A DNA stretch of 64,000 bases from CAZLMG01 sp964560765 (GCA_964560765.1 CAZLMG010000003.1:124001-188000); one strand, 5' to 3'. Counted from the stretch's first letter, positions 53,208 to 62,742 are shown. Notes: a model not told the origin generated them from the sequence alone. A program made the numbers and translations.

Positions 53208-54497
53208 ATGTCTGCATCGAGTCGAATCAAGACTTTTCTTGGCAACACTCGGCCCTCGGTTTTCAACTCCTATTGCATGATCGCAGCGTTCACAACCTAC
53301 TTCTGCATGTACGCGTTTCGAAAGCCCTTCAGTGTTGGGCGTTTTGAAGGTGCATTTGACCTGCCGCTCGTGGGAGAAGTCGATCTCAAGATCATGCTCA
53401 TCATTTCCCAAGTGTTTGGCTATACATGCTCGAAATTCTTGGGCATCAAAGTTATTTCGGAGATGGAGCCTCACCGGCGGGCACTGAGCATCCTGGTGAT
53501 GATCGGCATGGCTGAGCTGGCACTGGTGGGCTTCGCGGTAACTCCTTCCCCATACAACGTCGCGTTCTTGTTCCTCAATGGACTTCCCTTGGGGATGATT
53601 TGGGGACTCGTATTTGGCTTTCTTGAAGGGCGAAAATCATCAGAGCTGCTTGGTGCTGGCTTGAGCGCTAGCTATATCGTTGCAAGCGGAGCCGTAAAGA
53701 GCGTCGGCAAATGGATACTTGACCTGGGTTATTCTGAAAACTGGATGCCCGTCATTGCAGGACTTTTGTTTGCGCCCCTCTTGGTCGTTGCGGTCTATTT
53801 TCTGAAACAAATCCCGTCGCCAACAGCAGAGGACGAAAGACTGCGGATGCATCGCGGCCCCATGCACAAGTCTCAAAGGCGGGAGTTCTTTGGCAGGTTT
53901 GCACCCGGATTAGTGTCTCTCACTCTCTTGTATATGCTGCTAACCGCCTACCGCGACTTCCGCGACAATTTCGCTAGGGAAATCTGGGACGCCGTTGGCT
54001 ATGGGGAGCAACCGGCGGTTTTTACAATCGCTGAATTGCCAATTGCGCTCTTTGTACTTGTCGCGCTGGCGTTGCTAATGCGTATACGTACCAATTCGCT
54101 AGCTGTCTCGGCTATCCACGGCATTATGTTCTTGGGTACGGCAATGATCGGTCTCGCGACTCTAGGATTTCAATCGGGATTGATCAGCCCATTGTGGTGG
54201 ATGATCATGGTTGGATTGGGATGCTATCTTGCTTATGTCCCTTATGGCTGCGTCTTGTTTGACCGTCTACTGGCTTCCCTAGGAGTGGTTGGGACAGCGG
54301 GTTTTATGATTTATGCTACCGATGCTTTTGGCTATCTGGGCAGCGTCTTTCTTCTTCTGTACAAGAACTTCGGGCAACCCGATTTATCCTGGCTAGGATT
54401 TTTTATCGGATTTAGCTATGTGGCGAGCATCATTTGTTGTGGTTGCTTCGCATACTCTTGGCTGTATTTCCGGCGGCACGCTTCTCACGATGTATAG
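53208..54497 (+). CDS. DUF5690-like membrane transporter (MFS-like)
   Basis: The product has 429 residues with about 12 hydrophobic segments. The conserved start of the family is visible (TTYFCMYAFRKPFSVGRF, then IMLIISQVFGYTCSKFLGIKVISEM), and GMIWGLVFGFLEGRKSSELLGAGLSASYI follows. DUF5690 proteins resemble major-facilitator transporters. From memory, relatives in Bacteroidota sit near phosphonate-type genes with HAD hydrolases; here a HAD phosphatase gene is divergently placed 145 bases away, so a shared substrate (a phosphorylated compound or phosphonate) is plausible but unproven. Confidence 0.84.
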   Translation: MSASSRIKTFLGNTRPSVFNSYCMIAAFTTYFCMYAFRKPFSVGRFEGAFDLPLVGEVDLKIMLIISQVFGYTCSKFLGIKVISEMEPHRRALSILVMIGMAELALVGFAVTPSPYNVAFLFLNGLPLGMIWGLVFGFLEGRKSSELLGAGLSASYIVASGAVKSVGKWILDLGYSENWMPVIAGLLFAPLLVVAVYFLKQIPSPTAEDERLRMHRGPMHKSQRREFFGRFAPGLVSLTLLYMLLTAYRDFRDNFAREIWDAVGYGEQPAVFTIAELPIALFVLVALALLMRIRTNSLAVSAIHGIMFLGTAMIGLATLGFQSGLISPLWWMIMVGLGCYLAYVPYGCVLFDRLLASLGVVGTAGFMIYATDAFGYLGSVFLLLYKNFGQPDLSWLGFFIGFSYVASIICCGCFAYSWLYFRRHASHDV

Positions 54498-54642
54498 TTT
54501 GAGGAAAACTAACTTTGGCCGGCGGACAGATTAGCAGATGGATGGGCTATTGAGGGGCAATTTGAAAACCCAACATACAAATGGGTGAGGACTACATCTC
54601 TAGCAGATGGCATTCTGGATTTTATTGAGGCCGGTAGGGTTG

Positions 54643-55212
54643 ATGAACATCGCATCACATTGGCAACCTGAGCTGCGTAGTCAACTTGTCTACGCCCGGC
54701 CGATGCGCGAGTCTGACTACGCGCTGCTCCTGGCGGTGGCATCAGATCCCGAGATTTGGGCGATGCATCCCGAGCCAGACCGGTATCTGCCAGAAAAATT
54801 CATCAAATTTTTCCGCACCGGCATGGAATGTGGGGGCGGATTGGCAGTATTTGATGTTGAGACGGATCAACTCGTCGGCAGCTCACGCTTTATGAGTCAT
54901 CGGCCGGAACAGTCACTGGTCGAGATCGGCTACACGTTTTATGCGCGGCAATGTTGGGGCAAGGGGCATAACACTGAGCTCAAGCAACTGATGATTGCGC
55001 ACGCCTTCCAGGTGGTCGACCGAATTCAATTCTTTGTCGGGGTAAACAATCTGCGGTCGCGCCGGGCCATGACCAAACTAGGTGGCGTGATTGTGGCGCA
55101 AACGAAGCGCCTGCAATCAGGTGGGCAGTGGGTCCAATCGGTCGTATTTGAAATCGAAAAGTCTCGATGGGTTCAAGGACCCAAATCAGATCTCCATCAG
55201 ATGAAGTTCTAA
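54643..55212 (+). CDS. GNAT-family N-acetyltransferase (RimJ/RimL type)
   Basis: The product has 189 residues from ATG 54643; ATG 54607 would add 12. The fold is GNAT Acetyltransf_3: LVYARPMRESDYALLLAVASDPEIWAMHPEP, then GGGLAVFDVETDQLVGSSRF, EIGYTFYARQCWGKGHNTELKQLMIAHAF (acetyl-CoA P-loop region, with a WGKG motif) and GVNNLRSRRAMTKLGG. It transfers an acetyl group to a protein N-terminus or small amine. It converges with the phospholipase-like gene with an 17-base gap and stands alone otherwise. Confidence 0.9.
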   Translation: MNIASHWQPELRSQLVYARPMRESDYALLLAVASDPEIWAMHPEPDRYLPEKFIKFFRTGMECGGGLAVFDVETDQLVGSSRFMSHRPEQSLVEIGYTFYARQCWGKGHNTELKQLMIAHAFQVVDRIQFFVGVNNLRSRRAMTKLGGVIVAQTKRLQSGGQWVQSVVFEIEKSRWVQGPKSDLHQMKF

Positions 55213-55229
55213 AGAGGTGCCCGACGCAG

Positions 55230-58049
55230 TCACGGGCACACGTCGGACACCATTCCATCATCGCTGGTAAGCTGCGCAAAACCAAACTCGACCGCCTTAA
55301 ACAGACCTTGATTCATCGCCACCTGAAACACCTTGGAAAAGATTTCGGAACGCAGCTCATAAAAGCGATAGAGCGGAAATCCTGACACCTTGAAATACGG
55401 ATCCACTGGCAACGAGAAACGCCGGGCAATGTTAGCGCGATTCACGCAAGAGGGCTGCCAGGCAGCATCATGGGCCCAGCCACCGCGTCGCGGATAGGGC
55501 GGGGCCACTTCCAACCACTGATGATTGCCATCGATGGAACGCAGCGAGTGCGCCAGGATGTTGCTCAGAACTTCTGAGCCAAATGCTGCCGCGTAGCGAT
55601 CGGCACCCACGAGAAGTTCGAGGCCCTTTTGATTGAGCAACGCCAACTGGGCGAACGCCACCGCGTTACGCGCCGGCAAAAATTCCCGAGGATCGAAAAA
55701 TTCACCGACCAAATTCATGTCGGCATCAACACGATCGGCGATCGACCCCCCACTGGGATCGTAAGTCAAAAGCTTCTTGCCCGTGGTATCTACCGTGAAA
55801 ATCTCGATGAATCGATCGCGCGAGATATCGGAATGCACGGCATGCACGGTCAATGCTAGTTGATACTTGGGCGTGCCGACCAAGTCAGAAAACGGCTTAT
55901 CGATTTTTTCGGCAATCATGAACGGCGCTGACTTCATGAACTCGTCACGCTTCGTCAAAACGTGCCCGGTCACATTTGGGTCCACTTGCCGAGCCTTACT
56001 TTCCAGTTTCAGCCACAGGTCATCATAAGACTTCTTCACATGCACCACGCGACCAACCGTGATGTTGAGTAGCTTCTGATTCACGCCGAGAATACTGGGC
56101 ATATACAAAGCCTTCCACTCGGACAGAACCCCAAACAGCGACGTGCGCTCATCTTCGTCCATAGTGGCGCGAATCGCATTGCCATTGGCGACGACCCATT
56201 GCCGCATCGCTTCCTCGATATCGGTAACCCAAACGTTGAGGAGGCCTCGATGGCCCGTCGTGATGTCCGCGATCAGCTGCGCCACGTCGGCTTCAAGGGC
56301 CATAACCGCTTTTTGCTGACGAATGCTGAGATCCCGGATGGCACTCGCAGCAGCCACTAACTGTTGAAAGCCCTTGACAGCGGCGGTCTCGTGCGCCTGC
56401 ATGTCTTTGCTGATTTGAGCGATTTGTCTTTCGAGTGATGTCACCGCCTCACTCGCACGTGTCAGGTCGCGCTGATGCTGAGCATGGACCACTTTGCAGT
56501 CGTCGATGGCGCGAAGGCACGCATGGTACTCGGGCATTTTCTCACGAGTGCTCTTGGATACCTGACAAAAATCCGGATACTTTACTGTCTTGCACTTTTT
56601 GAAGCCCCCAACCTTAATGCACTCTTCTCTCTCCTTCATGCATGGCTCGCGGACAAGACTTGTCACCGTTCGAATGTGTCGGTCACAGGTCGAAGGTGAT
56701 GCAATAGAACATAGATTGCGACCAAGGATCGCGGTCTTATCACGCACCTTACGATCGAGATCCTGGCGGCGATCCGCCAGTTGCCGATTGAGTTGATTGT
56801 ATCTGTCGACGGCCCCCTGCAGAGACGTCTGGGCTCCCGTCAGATGGTCCACAGCTTGCCGTTCCCAGCCACCGGCTAGTTTCTGCAAATCCATCACTTT
56901 GGTCTGGATCAGCTGACTTTTTTCGTTCAACTTGCGTACTGACTCGCCACCGGCGCTTTGTAGCTGGTTCAGCAGCTCGGCGGCTTTCGCGGCTTCTTTT
57001 GCCGATAGGTCAACGCCTGTAAAGTAATAGGCAACGATCTGGATGGCGACGATCTCCAGATTCTGCACGGTACCGCCTGCAGGCTGATAGGACTTGACGC
57101 GTTCGACCACGTGTTTCCACATCTCATCGCTGTTGCGTGTGCGATAACCATCCGCCCAGATGACATCGGCCACCTTCTTGCCGACACTTTTCGCAAACTC
57201 GACGTTGCTCATTTGCGATGGCTCGGTCCGCAGCGCCGCCACCAATTCACGGTGCAAGTCATACACAAAGCGCAAGTGGCTCGCAGTGCCGACCTTTTGC
57301 AATTCGTCCTGCCGACCCCAGATTAAATTTTGACGGACGAATTCAGCGGGCACTGCGGCACTGTTGCCGTGACTCATCAGCTGATCAGGACCTCCCAGCG
57401 TTCGCCCATCGACATCGACGATTGGCGGAGTTTTCTGGGCGATGTAGTCTTCGAGAGCGATATGACGCCGCTCGACATCGGTCTCGCCGTCTATCAGACT
57501 GAACTGATCACCCGCATAGGTATTCACGTAAGTATGGGCCCACACGTCGGCGGCGGCGTGCGCTAAAAAACCGTAAACAAAGGCGATGACTTTCTTTCTC
57601 TCCTCGCCATTTGGGTGATAAGCGGCGGCCTCAATGAGATCACGCAACCAATCACTGGTCCCAAACCCCGTTAGCGTCTCGGACTTATCAGCATTCTGCT
57701 GGGTCACTCCCGGGTGGATAATACTTTGCCCCACCAGGATGTCGGGATATGCGTCTGGGCCGATGCTGCCGCTGTGAAAGAACTCCGGGTAATCGCGGAT
57801 CGCTTCAGCGACCACCGTGGGAACGGGCAACATCCTGAGCTCGCCATCGAGTTCGACGCGAATGCACGAGGTCTGATAAATCTCGCGGCAGTTCTGCAGC
57901 TCATTGATCACTTGTTGGGCTACCCAGATATGGGTCTTAACTTTGAAGGCCATGGCTGAGCCGGCACTCATGATGCCAACAACCATGACGACGAACCACA
58001 ATAGTGGTCCACATTTGACCGCGTCAGTATCGTTCTGGAACCACTGCAT
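55230..58049 (-). CDS. Very large zinc-dependent phospholipase C-like protein
   Basis: The product has 939 residues from ATG 58049, with GGAGG eight bases upstream. Residues about 15-34 are a signal peptide ending SAMA. The N-terminal ~180 residues match zinc-dependent phospholipase C (PF00882): FKVKTHIWVAQQVINEL, FHSGSIGPDAYPDIL, and the metal motif FLAHAAADVWAHTYVN (His164, Asp168, His172; an HxxxDxxxH pattern). The bulk is unrelated: a region with a CxxE..C, coiled coils from about residue 330 to 620 with Cys-bearing inserts, and a helical C-terminus. Family members are usually a few hundred residues. It may attack phospholipids of other membranes; a nuclease-like role of the same fold is the alternative. 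Confidence 0.83.
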   Translation of the reverse strand: MQWFQNDTDAVKCGPLLWFVVMVVGIMSAGSAMAFKVKTHIWVAQQVINELQNCREIYQTSCIRVELDGELRMLPVPTVVAEAIRDYPEFFHSGSIGPDAYPDILVGQSIIHPGVTQQNADKSETLTGFGTSDWLRDLIEAAAYHPNGEERKKVIAFVYGFLAHAAADVWAHTYVNTYAGDQFSLIDGETDVERRHIALEDYIAQKTPPIVDVDGRTLGGPDQLMSHGNSAAVPAEFVRQNLIWGRQDELQKVGTASHLRFVYDLHRELVAALRTEPSQMSNVEFAKSVGKKVADVIWADGYRTRNSDEMWKHVVERVKSYQPAGGTVQNLEIVAIQIVAYYFTGVDLSAKEAAKAAELLNQLQSAGGESVRKLNEKSQLIQTKVMDLQKLAGGWERQAVDHLTGAQTSLQGAVDRYNQLNRQLADRRQDLDRKVRDKTAILGRNLCSIASPSTCDRHIRTVTSLVREPCMKEREECIKVGGFKKCKTVKYPDFCQVSKSTREKMPEYHACLRAIDDCKVVHAQHQRDLTRASEAVTSLERQIAQISKDMQAHETAAVKGFQQLVAAASAIRDLSIRQQKAVMALEADVAQLIADITTGHRGLLNVWVTDIEEAMRQWVVANGNAIRATMDEDERTSLFGVLSEWKALYMPSILGVNQKLLNITVGRVVHVKKSYDDLWLKLESKARQVDPNVTGHVLTKRDEFMKSAPFMIAEKIDKPFSDLVGTPKYQLALTVHAVHSDISRDRFIEIFTVDTTGKKLLTYDPSGGSIADRVDADMNLVGEFFDPREFLPARNAVAFAQLALLNQKGLELLVGADRYAAAFGSEVLSNILAHSLRSIDGNHQWLEVAPPYPRRGGWAHDAAWQPSCVNRANIARRFSLPVDPYFKVSGFPLYRFYELRSEIFSKVFQVAMNQGLFKAVEFGFAQLTSDDGMVSDVCP

Positions 58050-58240
58050 CGCCGCTACCTCCAATTTTCCCCAATTATTCTGACGCTCTGGCGCCGTGAG
58101 AAGCTGCTAAATCCAAGATCCATGCCAAGTCGATGGCCTAGCGACTACACTCGTACAGTCGGCAGAGCAAGCATTCAACGCTTGGCTATCGAAGTCTCGA
58201 GCAGAATGATCGGGACCGATGTTTATTTAAGCGGGTGGCC

Positions 58241-58541
58241 TCGCGCCGGCCCGACTATTACATGCGGCCCGAAGAAGCGCGAGAGTGACTGACCTGGCTC
58301 AAGGAGCGTCGAGCAGACCATGTCTATCACCGGCTTGGAAAGTTCATGCTTCTGACCGGGACCAGGGTAGGGGAGGCAAGCGGCCTCATGTGGGATGCCG
58401 TCGATTACTAGAGATCTTGGAGCCGTGCAAGCGGCACTGGGGCATCGCAGACGCAGCGTAACCGAGCGCTACGCCAAGCCCGTGGCACTCATGACCAAGG
58501 ACACCGCGGAAAAGACGGCGGCTGTGATGAACCTCTCATAA
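58241..58541 (+). pseudogene. Decayed tyrosine recombinase (phage-type integrase)
   Basis: One frame gives YYMRPEEARE-stop-LTWLKERRADHVYHRLGKFMLLTGTRVGEASGLMWDAVD, the start of the catalytic domain with the first Arg (TGTRVGE). It contains a TGA at 58286-58288 and ends at TAG 58409-58411. Another frame from 58416 gives LGAVQAALGHRRRSVTERYAKPVA, the C-terminal HxxH/R..Tyr box with the catalytic Tyr, ending at TAA 58539-58541. The middle of the domain is deleted and the two halves are in different frames. It marks an old integrated element. No other element genes remain in view. Confidence 0.82.
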
Positions 58542-58622
58542 TCTCCGACGTCGGAGATTCTCATCCTTCTCCGTCCCGATCAATCACGTACAAAATCACG
58601 TACTGAGAAAATCTCCGACGTC
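58540..58622. repeat. Palindrome and direct repeats beside the integrase remnant
   Basis: A perfect 20-base palindrome (AATCTCCGACGTCGGAGATT, 58540-58559) touches the integrase stop. Its first 13 bases recur at 58610-58622. Between them AATCACGTAC occurs twice (58582-58591 and 58594-58603). Such repeats next to an integrase are what an attachment or excisionase-binding region looks like; the exact role is not established. Confidence 0.6.
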
Positions 58623-59132
58623 TGATATCCGGTTTACCTTAGGGATTACAGTTTGTTACGGCGACTGAAAGTAGCGGTGGCGGAGACGCCAGGTATCTGC
58701 TTAGGCCAAATGCTTAGAACCGAACCGGTTACGATTTAGAAAAGTCTGGGCGGCATGACGAAGATTCGCACATACAGGGGTTAAATGGTCTGGCGTGTAG
58801 CATTGAAGCGTCTTAGGGCTTCATCGGTCGCGCGTTTCGCGATCTTTAGTGCTGGTTTCAAACGTGCATCCGTGCTGACTCAAGGATTTGTGTCAGCAGG
58901 CTATCAGGGGGAACCCCCGGTCGACCGAGTTTGACCCAATACATCGATATCTCAGCGTTTATAAGGAAACGCTGTCGCTACAAACAAATTGTATTCAGGC
59001 CATGCGATCCGCGCCAGAGAACTCCGCTCATTTATTTCGCAAGGTTAGTGCTGGCTCGAAGCAGTCGCAGCCCTGGTAAGGGTCTTGCATCCTCTAGCGG
59101 CAAATCTGCATGGCATGATCTAGGGGGCATTC
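58623..59132. other. Non-coding region before the AAA+ gene
   Basis: No convincing gene: two short open frames (about 58888-59140) lack an SD and any domain. A TGAAGC/GCTTCA inverted repeat lies at about 58804-58822. I searched by eye for a tRNA as integration target and saw none. The region should contain the promoter of the 59133 gene. Confidence 0.45.
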
Positions 59133-61610
59133 ATGTTTGAAACTTCACTACGCTTGCGAATTAGATATCGACGCAGCTCTTTACTGCTAAGGATCTTGGT
59201 CATCGCCATTGCTGGGGGCGGACTAGCTTGCAGCCCGATTCAGTCGCCGCAAACTTCAGAGGCAGCTGAGGGGGAAGAGAACAAGGACGTTGTTCGTTGG
59301 CTGCAACGAAAGGATCTTGAGGCCATAACAGAGATCGAGCGCCAATCATTCTCCGAGCCTTCGTCCGAGGACGAACTATTGCGGGAACTCTCCAAAGACA
59401 GAACAGGTGGAATTGTATTTGAACGCAACGGCAAGGTGATAGGCTTTCTCATCTATTCCGCCTATTACAGATCGTTTCACATTGAGAACATTGCTGTTCA
59501 TCCAGGCGCGCGACGGCAAGGCATCGCACGCAAAATGTTTGAAAAACTAGAGTACGACCTTCATCATGAAAATAGCGAGCGTCACTACGTAACAGCCATT
59601 GTCCGAGAGTCGAACTCTGGTGCGCGTGCCTTTTTAAAAGAGCTCAGGTGGCAGGAGCCATTGCCATTGAAGAACTATTTTCCTGGATCGCAAGAAGCAG
59701 CTTATGCACTCGTGAAGACGAGATACAGACGGGATATTCCTGCAGAGAATATGAGAAATATTCTGATCAGCACTGGGTATCTCCTGGAATCAGCCATCGA
59801 AAGTAACCCCGACGAGAAAGTGGAGGAACAAAGGAAACAAGCTCCATCGGAACTTTCGAAGAAGTCTCGTGGTCCTGTGACGAACCCAGCGCTGAAGAAA
59901 CTCGCCGAGCGCTATACAAATTTAACGGCAAAGGTAACTCAAGACGCTCCGCCATTCGAGATCACAGATCAGCTGGCGGCGAATTCCATCCGCATGGCAC
60001 TTCAGCGCCGCGAAGTCGGCAGCGTCGTGATCCTTGCCGAGGCGGGCTCGGGAAAAACAGAGTTAGTGAAAAGCTTCGTCTGGGAATTGGCTCAGGGTCG
60101 TTATCCGGAACTGGCAAAGGACACGCCGATCTTTCAGGTCGATGCGGGCTCTCTAAGTGCCGGCACCAAGTTTTCCGGCGAATTTGAGGAACGGGTTAAG
60201 GAGATTACCGATGCGGCTGCCAAGATGCCCATCGTGCTATTCATCGATGAGGTCCATTCACTATCGGGGCAAGGAACACATTCCCAGAATTCCAACGATT
60301 TCTGGGAGCATTTGAAGCCAAGCTTAGCCGACGGCCGAATCCGTGTGATCGGGACCTCAACGGAGCAGGAATTTAATGCAGCTTACGCGGGGAGGACTGC
60401 GGTCTATGCCCGCTTTGAACAGCACAAAAAGCAGCCCCTGACCCGCGCCGAAGTCGTCGGAGCCATCAACTTATGGAACCAAAGATTTGGTATACCCGCA
60501 TTACCGCAACCCCTTTGCGAGCGCCTGTACGACCTGTCCGAGCAGTTTGATGCGTTTGGTGCTCAGCCGCGCAAGGTCGCAAAGCTCGTAGACTATTTGC
60601 ACGCCAAACGCAGTATTGAGGGTCGCTCCGAACAGCCGGTGAGTATCGAAGAGATTCATGCCGCGGCGCAAGCAAAGTATCAGGTAGATCCCGTCCAATT
60701 TGATCCACAAAAAATGCGCGAAAAGATTGAACGATTGCGGGAAACCCTGAACTCACGTTTTGTCGGACGAGCGGATGCGACCGAAGCCCTGTATCAGGGA
60801 ACAAAGCAAAGTTTTGTCCGTATGCCTGGCGATCAAAAAGCGGACATGATTATGATGCTAATGGGGCCGCGGGGCACCGGAAAGACCGAGTTCGCCAAAG
60901 CCTACGCCGAGCACATGGGGTTTCGTTCTCGATTGATTGAAATGAATGCGTATTCGCGCAGCGGCGGAAAATTGGGTGAGCAATTGATGCAAGAGATCGC
61001 TGAAGCCGTGCGGTTCAACAGCCAAGCGGTCATCATATTGGACGAAATTGAAAAAGCCGATCGCTCGATTCAAGACCGACTCCTGGCAGCCTTTCAAGAC
61101 GGCTCGTTTTACGTTACCGAGAAAACATCATCCGGCGACCTAAAGGGCACGAGCATTCGCGTCAGCCTGCGCAATGTGAAGATCCTTCTGACGACCAACG
61201 CTGGACAGGACTACATCGCGCAAGGCGGTACGGATCCCTATGACATGCGGGAAGCCGGCATTCGCGAAGGGTTGTCTGAATTCCTGGTGGACCGGGTTCA
61301 GGGTGTATTGCCGTTTGCTCCGGCCATGGATCGCGACGCCTTTGCCCGCATCGTCACCGAGCATTTGCAGCGGCAAATCAACGCCTATGAGTCAGTGCCG
61401 GGAAATCCGCCATTGGCTGTCGAAGCGCGCGATCGCTTGATTGCCGAGATTGTGCAAAAACACTGGCGTGGTGCGAGGACCAGTCCACGCGCTGCGCTGT
61501 CCGAGGTGGATGCGCGGTTGAAATCCGCGATTACAGATGCGCTGTATGATCGCGCTGGCACGGGAGTGGGCCCTTGTGATCTCTTGTATGTGAAGTTCGG
61601 AGGGGGCTGA
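59133..61610 (+). CDS. Putative lipoprotein: GNAT acetyltransferase fused to a two-ring Clp-type AAA+ ATPase
   Basis: The product has 825 residues. ATG 59133 has AGGGGG five bases upstream. The N-terminus is RLRIRYRRSS, a hydrophobic stretch, then GGGLAC with Cys33, a lipobox like LGVAC of the neighbouring lipoproteins. Residues about 52-200 are a RimI-like GNAT domain (IENIAVHPGARRQGIARKMFEKLEYDL). D1 (about 250-520) has Walker A EAGSGKTE (303-310), a ClpB-like pore loop AGTKFSGEFEERVK, Walker B FIDE (370-373) and an Arg finger in YARFEQ. D2 has Walker A GPRGTGKT (578-585), Walker B ILDEIE, sensor LLTTNAG and Arg finger DRVQ. There is no Clp N-domain, no ClpB M-domain and no GYVG pore loop in D2. 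If exported, its ATP source is a puzzle. Confidence 0.87.
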   Translation: MFETSLRLRIRYRRSSLLLRILVIAIAGGGLACSPIQSPQTSEAAEGEENKDVVRWLQRKDLEAITEIERQSFSEPSSEDELLRELSKDRTGGIVFERNGKVIGFLIYSAYYRSFHIENIAVHPGARRQGIARKMFEKLEYDLHHENSERHYVTAIVRESNSGARAFLKELRWQEPLPLKNYFPGSQEAAYALVKTRYRRDIPAENMRNILISTGYLLESAIESNPDEKVEEQRKQAPSELSKKSRGPVTNPALKKLAERYTNLTAKVTQDAPPFEITDQLAANSIRMALQRREVGSVVILAEAGSGKTELVKSFVWELAQGRYPELAKDTPIFQVDAGSLSAGTKFSGEFEERVKEITDAAAKMPIVLFIDEVHSLSGQGTHSQNSNDFWEHLKPSLADGRIRVIGTSTEQEFNAAYAGRTAVYARFEQHKKQPLTRAEVVGAINLWNQRFGIPALPQPLCERLYDLSEQFDAFGAQPRKVAKLVDYLHAKRSIEGRSEQPVSIEEIHAAAQAKYQVDPVQFDPQKMREKIERLRETLNSRFVGRADATEALYQGTKQSFVRMPGDQKADMIMMLMGPRGTGKTEFAKAYAEHMGFRSRLIEMNAYSRSGGKLGEQLMQEIAEAVRFNSQAVIILDEIEKADRSIQDRLLAAFQDGSFYVTEKTSSGDLKGTSIRVSLRNVKILLTTNAGQDYIAQGGTDPYDMREAGIREGLSEFLVDRVQGVLPFAPAMDRDAFARIVTEHLQRQINAYESVPGNPPLAVEARDRLIAEIVQKHWRGARTSPRAALSEVDARLKSAITDALYDRAGTGVGPCDLLYVKFGGG

Positions 61611-61715
61611 TTTCGATCCTCAGATGGTTCTATCGCTGCTCTGCCTCCAGTACTTTGAGTCATTCTCTGGCGAACGTTCGCACTATGCCACGGCCTACTC
61701 AGCCAGGAGGGTCAC

Positions 61716-62712
61716 ATGAAAGCCCCACTCATGGCGATGTCCTTGCTGATCACCAGCACCGCAGTTGCCCAGCAGAACGATACTCATATGTACTGGCGTA
61801 TCTCGGAGCAGTGGCAAGAGGAGCGCTCCGACCGCTGGGACGATTTCTCTGGCACCTTTCCGCATCTCGACAGTCTGCTAAGGCCAGCTGGAAACATGGC
61901 TATAGGCATTTTGGGGAGCGTACGAGATGATCTTGATGGCTCCTCTTGGCTATCCAGTAGAAAAGTTCAGACGGTGGACCGACCGCGAAGCACGGAAGCA
62001 ACGTACAACAATTCAGAACTTCACTTGGGAAAGTCCATGCGGGCGCGTTTTTGGCTTCACAACAGGGGTGATCGTGCACGGGACGAACATGACGCAACGC
62101 CTCGTGGGGATTGATGGGCTATCAAGATCGGTTATGCCTTACGATCCAGAAGTGCCAAACATGCCGTTGCTGACCCAAGATGATAGGGAGCAAGCCTTTT
62201 TGGCGGGTAGCATTGGCCTGTTTGCCAATGGGTTCATGCTGCGTACATTAGGACCAGCTGTGGAGCCCCAGATACCAGCTTACTGGCGACAACATGCAGC
62301 TGCAGAGGTTCTGACCGTCGGCAATGGAAACCACAGAACCTCTTACTATTACCTGCTGTGGAAGCGAGGTGCATTGATTGGGGATGACGTCATCGGTACA
62401 ATCAATGGCCAACCACTGACTAAAGGGCAGCTTGCAAGCTTGTTTGATGAAGGAAGGGTCGTGACCACGCAAGGGTATGTCGGTGGAGGACCGCTGCATA
62501 GCATGATTCAGAACTTCGACCCAGCTCGAGCCAAGGCGTCAACAAAATTGAATCCGCAAGGTGGCATCGTACTTTGTTCTCCCCGCAAAAAGATACGTGG
62601 AACTTTTGGAGCGACGATCATAGAAAATAATGGTCTCTTCAAAGGGAGCTCAGGAATGACTTTGGATGAAGTTTCTGAAGCACTCGTCCTCAGGCGTGTA
62701 ACTTTAAATTAG
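61716..62712 (+). pseudogene. Secreted protein gene with an apparent frameshift
   Basis: ATG 61716 has AGGAGG five bases upstream and a signal peptide (MSLLITSTAVAQQ). The frame reads well until about 61920 (FSGTFPHLDSLLRPAGNMAIGILGS) and then runs on to 62114 with poor-looking sequence. A second frame opens at ATG 61927 (GGGGAG eight bases upstream) and encodes about 261 residues ending at 62712 (EKFRRWTDREARKQRTTIQNFTWESPCGRVFGF..., IPAYWRQHAAAEVLTVG). A single base change near 61906-61950 would join them into one protein of about 330 residues. Alternatives are programmed frameshifting or two overlapping genes. No family recognised. Confidence 0.6.
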
Positions 62713-62718
62713 CGGTCC

Positions 62719-62742
62719 GAGGCCCCCTGCATCACGGGGCCC
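62719..62742 (+). terminator. Possible transcription terminator hairpin
   Basis: A GGCCCC...GGGGCC stem with a loop of about nine bases lies shortly after the TAG at 62712. There is no clear T-run, so termination is only probable. Confidence 0.35.

Noticed and set aside
58582..58603. Two AATCACGTAC repeats considered as the beginning of a CRISPR array
   Set aside because: There are only two short copies two bases apart, without spacers or cas genes.
58640..58760. A GC-rich, structured-looking stretch near the integrase remnant, considered as a tRNA or tmRNA target
   Set aside because: I could not fold an acceptor stem, T-loop (GGTTC.A) or anticodon arm from it.
58888..59140. Two short plus-strand frames before the AAA+ gene
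   Set aside because: No SD, no domain, and they overlap the likely promoter region of the 59133 gene.
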